Of a DNA stretch of 64,000 nt, positions 36,401-49,100 are shown piece by piece; position 1 is the first letter of the stretch; the number at the start of each line of letters is the position of its first letter. The stretch is from assembly GCF_011397635.1 (NCBI RefSeq), contig NC_064774.1:1612520-1676519 (forward strand), written 5' to 3'. The notes under the pieces were generated by a model. The model had not been told where the DNA came from, did not search any database, and saw only the letters and a program-made list of their open reading frames with translations. Both the position numbers and the translations under genes were made by a program. Source of the stretch: Epinephelus fuscoguttatus. Taxonomy: Eukaryota > Chordata > Actinopteri > Perciformes > Serranidae.

Positions 36401-39400
36401 GAGCACGGATGCAAAATACATCCATGAGCAGGAGTCACCATGGATGCAGGGGTCACTTGTAGGTGCCAGGTGGGAGCTTCTCACGAGATTTTGAAGTATC
36501 TCGTCTCCTCGTTCAGAAAAAAAATATCCCGAAAAACAGAAAAAAATTACCATGAAAAACAGAAAAAATTACACCCAAAAAAATAAATAAATAATTACTC
36601 AAAAAACAGAAAAAAATACTCAGAAAAACAAGGAAAACAATTACACCAAAAAAAAAAGAAAAAGAAATAAATTACTCTGAATACTCCGAAATACAGAAAA
36701 ATTTTCTCAGAAAAACAAGGCTTTTTTATTTGTCAAGTGAATGCAATACTCTACATACTGTACTACGCTTTACGAAAATTGGCAATACGAGACAAAATGA
36801 TATGACGCATTTCCTCCTTTGCCTCTCTCCACTGGAGTTATTTATCTATCATCACTCCCTCTCTGTCTTTCATTTGGCACTGCAGCTGCATGAAGAGGCG
36901 GAGCTGTCCTCCTCATTCTGTGTGCGGTCCTGAATGTTACTATCTGACCCATGAAACGATTCTGTTTGCCCTGTTCCTCTGTCTTGTCGCAGCTGTGTCC
37001 CGCCGCCACATTTTCTTTACTGATTCTCGGTCAAACGTCTCTGAAGACTGACAGACGCAACAAACAGAAAATCGAACCTGCTCTGAAAATGTTAATGACT
37101 GACCAAAGTTTCGGACTCAGTGTGTGAAGGCTTTAACAGTGCGTACTGATGACATCAGTGTAAAAATGTACAGCTCAAACGTCTTAACTCCACAGTAGAA
37201 ACTCCAGTTTGAAAAATGAAGTCTGACTGAACAGATTCTTACTTTGTGCTGAAAGTGCGGGAGCCTCGGGGACTTTAGCAGCCTGATGGATGGGAGAGGA
37301 CGAGGAGGAGAAGGAGGGAGGACTGGGGGAGTGAGGGAGAGAGGAGACAGGTGGGGAGGAGCGGGGGAGAGAGGAGGGAGAGGGAGCAATGGGAGCGATG
37401 AAAGTGGGAGGTGGCAGTGAAGGAGGAGGAGGGGAGGTGGATGATTTAGGAGGGAGAGAGGAAGAGGAGGTGGGGGGAGGAGAAGATGAGGAGAGGGCGC
37501 TGGGAGTGGGGGGAGATGAAGCCGCGGGGAGAGAAGGGGTGACTAAGGAGAAGAGAGTGGCAGAGGATGGGACAGAGGGAGGTACAGCACCACCCGTTAC
37601 AGGAGGCTTGGTGCTCGGGGCAGCAGCAGGAGCAGCAGGAGCAGGAGCAGCAGCAGCAGCAGGAGGAGGAGGAGGAGGAGGAGGAGGAGAACTTGGTGCA
37701 GCAGCATAAGAAGGTGTGTTTGTTTTAACAGTGGAGGCAGCACAGGTGAGTGGGAGGCTGGATGTGGACGCTGCAGGAGCAGCAGTCGTGTTCATGTTGG
37801 GTGCCGCGGCCTTGATGGAGCTCAGCCACGCTGGATTACTAGAGTCAGACGTCACAGAGGGAGCAGCAGGAGGTTTAGCAGCAGGGAGGGTGGGGGTGGT
37901 GGGTGTAGTAGTATTTGCAGTAGGTGCAGTAGTAGCAGCAGCAGCAGATGCAGGTGGCGGTGTGGAGGATTTGGGTCTTTCTCCAGCAGAGGGGGACGGC
38001 GCTCGGACGTCTTCAACAGGACTCTTCTGTAAAAACACGGAGGACATATGAAATCTATTAAAATGATGTGCAGCGTTCACTGAGGAGTTTTCTTCTCGTC
38101 AAACAAAGTCATGTTCACAGCTTCAAGCACCAAAATGTTTTTACTGGCACCATTTGGTATATTTGACACTGTGGGCTACTTCCATGTTTCAGATGATACG
38201 TCATGTTTGTAGTCGACCAATGAAGATGAGTTTACATATCACCTTGGGTTCGTCCTTCACCTTCTCAAAATGATCCCACACTTTGGATTTCCTGCCCGAC
38301 ATGTTATTAACTAGCCTGTGGAATAACCGCAGGTACCAGCCCTGGAGATTAACCTGACTCCTGTGTGACTGCTGAGCGTGGACACTTCCTGTGTCTGTCC
38401 TATCAAAGTAAAGTCACACATGGTCCAGTCATATAGGTTTGGATTTATTTTGACAAGGCGCAGCTCCTGATAGAGCTTCACATTCTTTCTGCGACTAAGC
38501 GACCAATGAAATCTTGCCGACTCATGACCTCTCTGGTCGACTATCAGGAGGCAGCCCTAATATGGAAACCGCTACACTTCAATAACCAGCTTGATTACAA
38601 CAGCTTTAATTACCATTTGTGAGTATGAATGAAACGTTACACTGATGATGTCGGTGAGGGTGTTGAATCGGCAGCGGGTTTATCGGGCAGCTGAGTGAAG
38701 TGGAGCCTGCGGAGAAAACACAGAGACCGTCTGGATGTAATAGTCCGTGGAGGTGCTGCGGTGCTCGGCTGCACAGATAGGAAACCCCATGGCTGACAGG
38801 ATGTACCACTCTGTCACTCCGCTCTCTCTCACGCAGGCGCAGAACGTACGTGCCACTTGGCCATCGGATGTAGTCCGTGTAGTGTGTTCAAATGAAACCG
38901 ACACAGGGCGACGTGAGGCGACGTAGATGACGCAACAGTTGGCTTTTGTCACTGCTAGCATTTCGAGCCCTCTGGCATCTGAGCGTGCCTGCCACTCGTC
39001 TACATTGAAAACAATAAATCTGAAGCAGGGATGCACCGAAATGAAAATTTGTAGCCGAAGCCGAATAAAATTAAACGCTTGGCCGAATACCGAGTACCGA
39101 TGTTTAGTTTTTCATTAGTTTTCGCAGATGAACCCCCTCCAGATTAGTGTTGTCACGGTACCAAAATTGGGACCCACTGTGCGATACCTGTGAAAATATC
39201 ATGGTTCTGAGTAGTATCACGATACCACAGCAAAAATGAGGCAGATGTGCCTTTTGTCATTTATAAAAAGATAAATCACTTTTCTATAATACATCAATGA
39301 TATTTCAATGGAATAAATTACTTATTGACTTATTCATACTTCAAAAACAGCATCAATAAGTGATGAACATAGGGGGGATCAAAATAAAATAAATAAATGA

Positions 39401-42079
39401 AATAAAAATCAACCAGCCACCCTCCTCCCCTGACAGTCCCTTCATAATTAAAGAACAGTCCCTTCATAAGTAAAGAACAGTCCCTAAAGTGCGGTGAGGT
39501 TTGTGGACCGTTACCTGCCACAAAGAGAGAAATGTGAACGGCTCGTTTCTCCTCTGACACGTCACATACCTGTGTGCCGCCACGGCTTTGCTGTCCTAGA
39601 CTCACAAGTCAGTCTTTAGACGCTTTGCTTAACTAAAGACTGATGACTTTCTCCCTGATTTTGTGTTTAGATGGGCGGATACAATTTCAGAGTTTAAAAA
39701 ACTCCCTACGTCGCAGAACCAATAGTAAATCTGCAGGGCGGTCCTTCGGTGGCTCGCTGAACTCTTGTGCTCGTAAACATAGTGCGACTAGAAACACGTG
39801 TAGCGGTACAAAATGGCTCAAGTTGTTGTTGTAAGTCCTTCATTTCCACAATCTTGTGGACTGAGCATACATTTGATAAAACGGAGTTAAATATCTCAGC
39901 ATCCATTTTCAAGCTCTCTGTGTGTTTGTTTCCTTGCGGACGAGAAAAAGGGGAGCGCACATTTCTGGGAGGGCGTGTCCTTTTCAAAAATGCAAGAGGT
40001 GTTGCTTTGTTGCCGGCCGTTTTCTCCGGTGTGTTAAACACACTTTAGAAAGGAGTGTCCCCAGACTATCAGAAGGCGGAGATCTCTGATTGTCTGGTGG
40101 CGAGACTATGGTTGTCCAGGTACTTTTGGGCAGTCATGACACCGAGTCGTATTTCTCCGTCGCTGGTAAGCTGATGGCCGCCGTATTTGACAGGAATACA
40201 TTCCTGTCTGTGTCTGTGACCCCCGTTCAACCCTCAACCAGCGGGATTTGCCTTTAGTTTCTGCTGCTGGTTGAAATCTGTACTCGCACAGTGTGCTGAA
40301 TGATTTATTTTGCTCAAATAAAACTAGTAAAATATCGCCACACTGCCGACATTTTACTCCGTCCGTCACCGCACACTGTTTGATTGCGTTATCAAAACAC
40401 GCCGCTGTTATTCGGCCTTGCTTTTCACTTATTCCACTGAATACCGAATGTGTGGTTTTTTGCAATATTCGGCCGAATATATTTGGTTACCGAATATTCG
40501 GTGCATCCCTAATTTGAAGGCACAAAAAAACGCGCCCTGTGCACGGCCTCTTACTTGGACAACAGGAGGCATTTTTAGAGTTGTACTTGTATGTTTAAAT
40601 TCTGTGTAGAGATGCCATGAATGAACGCACCGTCTTACTCTTGTGTCTCTTTTCTCCTCCCTTCTTCTTCCCTCCATCACCCTGGATCCCAGCCTGAAAA
40701 ACAAACATACTTAAGAAAAGACAAAAACATCTCGACTCACTGAGCACACATGTAGCTTCTGTCTTGTTTGCAGAACAGAGGAGCAGCTTTCAAAACGAAC
40801 AGGAATTGAAGAATCACGCAGACGTGTCTTCATGTCGTCGCCTCTTCCTGTATGTTGGTGATGTAATAATGACACACAATGACGTACACCACATCATCAG
40901 TCGCCTTGAACTCACCCCGAGGGCAGGGAAGCTGTATTCGTCTCTGAGCTGGATCTCCACCAACGCCACGTTCCTCTCCTCCTCCTCTTTGGCTAAAAGG
41001 TGCTCCTCCGTCACACCGAAAGCACGCTCGACCAAGCTCACCGACTTCCTATAAAGGAATATATAAACAGCTGTTAGGCCGCCTCACACACACTCAAAGT
41101 AAGAAGCCAAATTAAGAAGCCTGGCGCAGCGTCGTCTGCTTTTAGTTCTGAAGAAATTTGTACATTAACTTTCCCTGCATGCACACAGTTGTTACCTGAG
41201 CGTCTTGTAGACTACAAACACACTAACCTGGTGGCCTTCGCTCCTCCCTGCTCCTCTGCGGTGGCCTGCGGAGGCCAGGAGTGCTGCTTCTGCACACGCC
41301 CGCTGGAGCCCGGTGCTGTCACCGGGGCAACAGAGGAGGAGGATGCTGGGACGTGTTTCCCCCTGCCTCTGCCTTTACCCCTCTCCTCCCACTCTGATGG
41401 AGACAGAGGAGTCATTAGTTCATTTATTTTAACAGTTTGTGAATGTGTGTTTAGTCGATACTGTGTGCGTGTGTGCGAGTGTGTGTGTGTGTGTGTCCAC
41501 CTCCTCCGTGTCCATTGCTGAGCCTCTTGTCTCTGTTGACCACAGTACTCCAGCTGCTCTCATCGCTGAGAGGACGCAGACTCAACAGTGAAACCTGTCT
41601 GCACACAGGACAGTAACCGATGCATAAGTACAAGAACCTCAAATGTGTTCTTGTGTTAAAGACGGGCTTCTGTGTGGAGTTGGCATGTTCTCCCTGTGTC
41701 AGCGTGGGTTTCCTCCAGGTGCTCCGGCTTCCTCCCACAGTCCAAAGACATGCAGGTTAACTGGTGACTCTAAATTGTCCGTAGGTGTGAATGTGAGTGT
41801 GAATGGTTGTCTGTCTCTATGTGTCAGCCCTGTGATAGTCTGGTGACCTGTGCAGGGTGAACCCTGCCTCTCACCCAGTGTCAGCTGGGATAGGCTCCAG
41901 CCCCCCATGACCATGAATGAATGAATGTACTTTGTCACTTAAAAATGACGGCTCACTCTGTCTTATTCTGTTAAATGCCTGTTGCCTTGACTCCTCTCTC
42001 CTCACCTCCTGCGCTCACATGTGGGAGGGACCAAGACTTGAGGAGAGGAGGATGTACAAACACAGAAAAGCCTACAGTG

Positions 42080-42123
<44 letters not shown>

Positions 42124-43135
42124 CCTACTTCCTGCTTCCCAGTTCTTCTATGTGCACAGTCACTGGGCCGTTGTTGGGAGGAACCTCCTTGACGGTTGCG
42201 CTGTAGCTCCGTCCATCAAGACGAACCTGCAGATCACACAGTGTAAACACATGTTCACAATGCACCGGAGGAAACAGGACTTTACAGACGACCATGAACA
42301 CATCGTGCACACACACACACACACACACACACCTGGCAGCGGTCTCCGACAGTGAACTGCATCCCAGCAGCAATACAATAATCCATCTTCTGTTGAGCTG
42401 AAATAAAAAGAACATATTTTAATCATTTATTCTCTTTATGACGGATTAATTCTTCACCCCCAGTTCACACTACTCTACCTCGCCCTCACCTCTCTGTCAG
42501 AGTGATTTATATATTTTAATGTGATTTATTACACACTCACCGGCCACTTTATTAGGTACACCTGTTCAACTGCTACTTAATGCAATCAGCCAATCACGTG
42601 GCAGCAACTCAATACATTTAGTCATGTAGACATGGTGAAGACGAGCTGCTGAAGTTCAAACTGAGCATCAGAATGATGAAGAAAGGTGACTTAAGTGACT
42701 CTGAATGTGTCTATGACACCAAGAACTAACAAGGTGTACCCAATAAAGTGGCCAGCGAGGTTCCACTGAACTTGATGACTCTGCTGCTTTTCACACCGCT
42801 GTGTCTCTCTTGCCTTTTAAATTTGACTTGAACTGCTCGTATCTACAGACCTGCGCTTCAGTTCGTCAAACTAAAATGTGGGAAAATCGTCATGCTCTGC
42901 GACAGCAGCATTGATTATTACTGATTGATACATTCTGTGTTAGTTAACTAATCAATTAATCAGCTGTTTGACTAAGCAGAACTTTGTGTTTGAATAGAGA
43001 CAATGTGTGTGTGTGTGTGTGTGTTACCTCTCTTGGTCTTGTGCCAGACGTCATACTCTATGTTTCTGAGCAGAGTCGGGTTCAGTGAACGTCTCACTCG
43101 CTCAGGCAGGTGCCGACCACGCCCGCGACCCTGTC

Positions 43136-43167
<32 letters not shown>

Positions 43168-46100
43168 AAACACAGAGTTAATCAGTGATAAAATAACAAA
43201 GGTAGTGCAGCAGGTGTGTACAGGTCAGGATTTTGATTGTTACCCTGTAGCTGTGGTTTCTTGCAGCCGTCGTGCTCGTTCCATTTTCCACCCTGAATCA
43301 TAAAAACACAAATCATTCGTTTTTTTCTCCAGTGGTGGAAGAAATATTCAGATCTTTTCCTTCAGTAAGAGAAGTAAAGTGAGCAAAGCCACAGCGCTAC
43401 ATGGCAAGTTCTGAAAATATATATTTGTGACTTGTGTAACTTCTTCTGTTGAGTTGCGATATGCGATGTACGCTGGTCTGTTATTGTGTAAACTACAGGA
43501 GTGAGGTGGTGATGTGACAGTGTGACAATCGTGTTCACATCACTTGATTCCAGCTATCACTTCTACTTCATAGATAAACCAAATTAGCGTACTCCACAAA
43601 AAGCTCCAGTAACGTGTCGCTGACTCTGTTCAGTATGTACGGCACATGGGAGTTATTATTCAAACAGAAACCCTTTTTCAAGGTTCAGAGAAGTTTCCTA
43701 CCAGAGCGCCTCTCCAGCGTCCAGGTCGGACTCGTCGCTGCTGACGCAGGCGTTCATGCTGTCGTCACTCAGGAGATCAGTGGATCGACCGGTCCGCTGG
43801 CACAGACCCAGACAGCTGCGGTCCACTTTAAACACTCCGTCATACAACAGCTCGTACAAGATGGCTGACAGACACAGAAGGACACGCACAGTCAGGATGG
43901 TTCAGTTCACTGATGAGACACTGAAAGACACAACCTATAAGAGTGCACGATCATTCTGCCCCACAAAGACAAAACCAGGGTATTTAGAAATCCTGACCGT
44001 GTGATTTTCAATACTGTCAAAAATACAGATGCTCCTCTTGCTGTTTAAATCCGGATTTAAACTTCTGCATTGAATCGACGCTGTAACCTGATGTGCACTT
44101 TCCCAGAATTGTAACCACACGTCGCAGTGACGCAGACCTCCTGTCTATTTCTGTAAGCTGAAACCATTTCCCTCAGTGGAAACAAAACTTTATTTACTTT
44201 AATTTCACAGATAAGAAACAATAAATTGTGAAGACAATAAAGCCTCCACAAAAATAGCATTTTAAGTCTTGTGTGTGATTTATCCTGGCTTCATATGAGC
44301 AGAGGAAATCTCTAGTCACTAGGCTAATTTATACAATGTAAAATGCCATAGGCTTGTGCTAATAACGTTAGCATGTTGTATTTATGGGAAAAATGTGTCC
44401 AGATAAAGATCCAGATTTGACTGTGAATGCTGCGAGTTATAGTGAAGCTGATTTGTGAGCTTGTCTTAATAAAGACAATTTCAAACACATGTGTGTTTAA
44501 CGTGTGTTTAATGTGTGTTTAATGCGTGTATAACATTTGTTTAACGTGTAACGTGTGTTTAATGTGTGTTTAACATGTGTTTAATGTGTAACGTGTTTAA
44601 CGTGTGTTTAATGTGTAACGTGTTTAATGTGGGTTTAACGTGTAACGTGTGTTTAACATGTGTTTAATGTATATTTAACGTGTTTAACGTGTGTTTAATG
44701 TATAATGTGTTTAATGTGTGTTTAACGTGTTTAATGTATATTTAACGTGTGTTTAACATATAATGTGTGTTTAATGTATGTTTAACGTGTGTTTAACGTA
44801 TAATGTGTGTTTAATGTGTGTTTAATGTATATTTAACATGTTTAACGTGTGTTTAATGTGTAACGTGTTCAATGTGTGTTTAACGTGTAATGTGTGTTTA
44901 ACATGTGTTTAATGTATATTTAACGTGTTTAACGTGTGTTTAACGTATAATGTGTGTTTAACGTGTGTTTAATGTATATTTAACATGTTTAACGTGTGTT
45001 TAATGTGTAACGTGTTTAACGTGTTTAATGTGTAACATGTGTTCAATGTGTGTTTAATGTGTAATGTGTGTTTAACATGTGTTTAATGTATATTTAACGT
45101 GTTTAACGTGTGTTTAACATGTGTTTAACGTGTTTAATGTGTATATGAATCAAACTTTTACAGCATTTTGGTGCTGGTATCATATTCAGTATAGTCTCAG
45201 TTTAAGAACATTTTGATTTATGAGTTTCATCTCAAACACTCACACTGGCAGAGAGCAGCGTCCTTGATGTGGCTGATGGGATACACACTGTCGTAGTGAT
45301 TCCCGTTCAGAAAACACAACCGCACCTGAGAGAGAAAAACAAAATGTTGTCGAACATATAACATATTGGTTTTAAATAGTTTCTGGGAAAAAAAACAACA
45401 ACTGCTAATTCCTAATTAAAATAACATTTTTTTGCAGCCTGTACCTAATACACTGGGTGCTCAGTGAATAAGGCGGCTTTCACACCTGCCCTGTTTGGTT
45501 CAGTTCAATCTAACTCTAGTTAGGTGTGAACACAGCAATCACACTCAGGTGTGCACCAAAACAACCGGACCGAGACCTTCTTGAAGAGGTGCTCTCGGTC
45601 CGGTTACAAACGACTCTGGTGCGGTTGGTTTGTGGTGAGAAGGTGTTCCGACCTGGATCTGAAGCAACTGCAGTCACATGACACATTGTTTGGGTTAAAC
45701 ATGAGCACAAACATGCTATATGATGAGCAGCGCTAAAATCAACCTGCGTAGTTGTCCCTCCATTGTGACATTAGAAAGTGTCACATTTATCTTGCAAGTG
45801 TACTCTTCTTCAACGTTTGCTTTACTTCCTGGATTTTTCCCACATGGAAATTCTGACTAATCAAGAGCAGCTTTCTCACACAAGGCATTTGATCTGGTCC
45901 TCTTGTAAATGCTGCCGTGAGAACACCAACCAACTCTAGGCAATTATACAACTTTGGAACAACATGAGTCCCTGATTCAGACCAGAGGAGACAACTCTAG
46001 GGCTGACAGCACCCTTAGTGTGTTCTCCTTCAAGAGGGAAACATTTAATCCCAAATTAATTTTATGAATAAAAACGATTCTCCAAACTCACCACTTAAAA

Positions 46101-49100
46101 AACAATTGATGGGAAACATAAATAACAACTTTAAACAAGCTGCAGCTGGACTAATGGACTGTGGGGACAGAAAGACAGAAACAGTCAAAGTCTCACCTTG
46201 TCCTTGAAGTTGTTGTCTGTGATGTTGACAGCTGGTTTACCTGGCTCCTGGTAGATCAGGAAATCTCTCCTACAGAGAGACGAACACATTCACACGTACA
46301 GAGAGAGGATTAGAAACATCGCAGTAAGTGCAACCCTACATCCAGTAAAGTTTGGACGCTGTGTAAAACGTAAATAAAAACAGAATGTAATTATTTGCAT
46401 ACACTAATTGGTTTAACCGACTAATATTTCTGGTGCCGACTAGCGAGGGGGCGGACGTTTAATCTTTCCGATGTCTAATGGCGTGCATCCCTAGATGGTA
46501 TGGGGTTGCGTCTATGGCGTGGGCAGCTTACACATCTGGAAAGGCACTGCTGAATACTGAAAAGTACACCAAGGTTTTAGAGCAACATTTGCTCCCATCC
46601 AGACGACGTCTCTTTCCAGACAGGCCTTTCACATTTCAAGACGATGCTAAACCACTTTACGCATCCATCACAACAGCATGGCCTCGCAGACCAAGACTCC
46701 GGGTGCCTGCAGTCCAGACCCTTCACCACTAGAAAACATTTGGTGCATCAGTAGCCCTTTTTAGACAGGAATTGTGCAAATTTGCAGGAAAGCCCAATCA
46801 GTCTTTTTTCAGCATTGGCAGTATAAAAACAAAATCAGGGAGTGCAGCAAAATGCCGCCTACCTACTTTTGTTTATACAGAATGTGCCTTTTTCGGGGCA
46901 ATGGGGGGCGTGAGCAAGTAACAAAACGTGTAGCTCAGCGTGTGACGTAAACAGTGACGTGGGAGGGAAGCCGCGACTAGTCAGGTGGCGATTCTCTCAT
47001 AAGTCGGCCCGTCCTTTACCGTCCCCCGTCATCTGACGGTTAATGGCCTCTTCATTTGCGAGGACAAGGAGGGCGCGCAATTCCTTGTCTCCCCAGTTGC
47101 TCATCTTTACAGTGTCTGTCAGGTTTGCGTTTCCCTCTTGCTACTAGCTGCTCGCTAATTCCTGCTATCAGCTGTTTATCCAACGCCAGTGGGTCGCACG
47201 TGCGGCGTCATCAACAGCTCCTCCCACAAGTCATCAATAGCCCCTCCCGTCGCGGAAGGCCGCCTCGTTCTGTTTAAACCAAAAGGTTCCACCAATATGT
47301 CTACCCTACGAGGCGGAAAATTGGGCACCTCGGATCAACTCGCCAATCCGGCTCTGTGTGTCTAAACGCTCACAGCTTGCCGGCAAAACGGCCCGACATT
47401 CGCCAAAAAGCTGGCAGTGTAAAAAGGGCCATTAATTGATTCCTCTTCCCAAAGCTCCAGCAACTGGTGTCCTCACTTCCCAGACTGTTGTTAAAAGAAG
47501 AGGGGAAGCTACACGATGGTAACCACGGCTCTCACCCAATTGTGTTGCTGCCATCGAAATCAACATGAGCTAATATCTGATTCATCTGATACAGTTTTAT
47601 TCTCAGCTGCAGGTCAGTTGGTGAAATGTTGTTTTCATAAGTTCATGTGGCTAAAATCAGGAATCTCTGCAAGATGATGGTCAAACATGATCCAGTCACC
47701 AGTTGCACCTCAACATCCCGTCTCATGTGAAGCCACAGAAGAAAAATCACTATTTCTACTTTCATTCATTCAAACTTTTTCTACACGACTCTTACTTGTA
47801 CATGACGGCCAGCGCGTTGATCTCCACCTCGCCCACCCACTGCTGAAAAACACAAAGCCCAAAGAAGTGACATCAGTTATTCACACATCAACAAACAGCT
47901 CCAGCAAACAGCGAACACAAGAACATAAAATATTTCAGTAAATAAACCAGAGTCACTGATTCTGTGTTACCTGCGGGTCCTGGAGCTTGAACAGGTAATC
48001 CTCAAAGTCACCTTCGATAAACTGCAACACAGCAGAGGGACAACGTTAGTATTTAAAGTCCAGTTTGTCTCAAGTCTCGGCTTTGAAGTCTTCAACACAG
48101 TAAGTAACTTCACTTTGAATCTTCAGAGAAACAGTTAGTGTAGTAAGAATACAGAAATAATGCACGCTTTCTTAAATTCTAAACATCTTTTAAAAAGATA
48201 TTTACTCAGCAGTTTCAAATTCACTTTGTAAAAGTTAAAAACAAACCGATCTCGTGTGTTAAAAGCTACAATTATTTGTCATTTCAGAGCTGCATGTATG
48301 CAGACAGGTGTTTCGTCCCAACTTTAAACGTTAGCTGAAACAAATTATTTATTCATTCATTCATTTTAAATAAAAGTATAAACTCATGATCTGATTTTTA
48401 AAAGATCTTTGTCTTTATTAAGAACCAGTGAGCTTGAGGTGGAAGTCAGTAAGTACTGACACGTTGTTAGTTTCAGTCTGATCATGGACGACAAGGAAAA
48501 TATAGAATAATACCAGCCAGCTCACAGCCCTGCTCTGTCCTGCTCTGCCAGAGACTGAACTGCATTCTGGGAGATGTAGTAAGGCCAGGTTGTAGAACGA
48601 GCTCAGGCGGTGCGATTATATCACCGTCATAAAACAACCACGAGAGCTTTTACTTTCAGTTCACTCTCAATCTCAGTTATGAAACAAGTCACACAAACCT
48701 GCCGTGCCACCTCACCAGCTACAGCACCATCTGTGATTTCTACATTTATCCCTGATCGACGATCGATTACGTCTCACAGCAACCTCTGAATCTCATGATC
48801 AGCTGCTTGTGACTCTGCTGATTCACAGGGAGGAGCTTTTAAACTGCTGCTATCACTAAGAGTCCCTTGGATTTGTTCAGTTATGCTCCTTTATAGTTAC
48901 TTTCCAACACAATATGTTCCTACAAAACATTTAACAAAGATCTTTACAGTTTAAAGAGCAGAATAACGATCATTATTTCCTATAGATTCATCTCTTTTTG
49001 TTCTTTTAAATGTCAGAAAATAGTGAGAAATTTCCTAAAATCCAAGATGACATCTGTAAATTGTCCGGCTTGTTCGCCAATAGTCCAAAACCCAAAGATA

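Noticed and set aside
37389-38051. Gly/Ala/Val-rich plus-strand frames
   Set aside because: Antisense of OTUD4 exon 16.
38238-38302. BED-like peptide considered as an extra OTUD4 exon
   Set aside because: It is preceded by a hAT terminal repeat and resembles transposase, and OTUD4 phases already close without it.
42160-42426. Alternative frame joining OTUD4 exons 10-11 through the (CA)n intron
   Set aside because: Splice sites and Tudor-like similarity support two separate exons.
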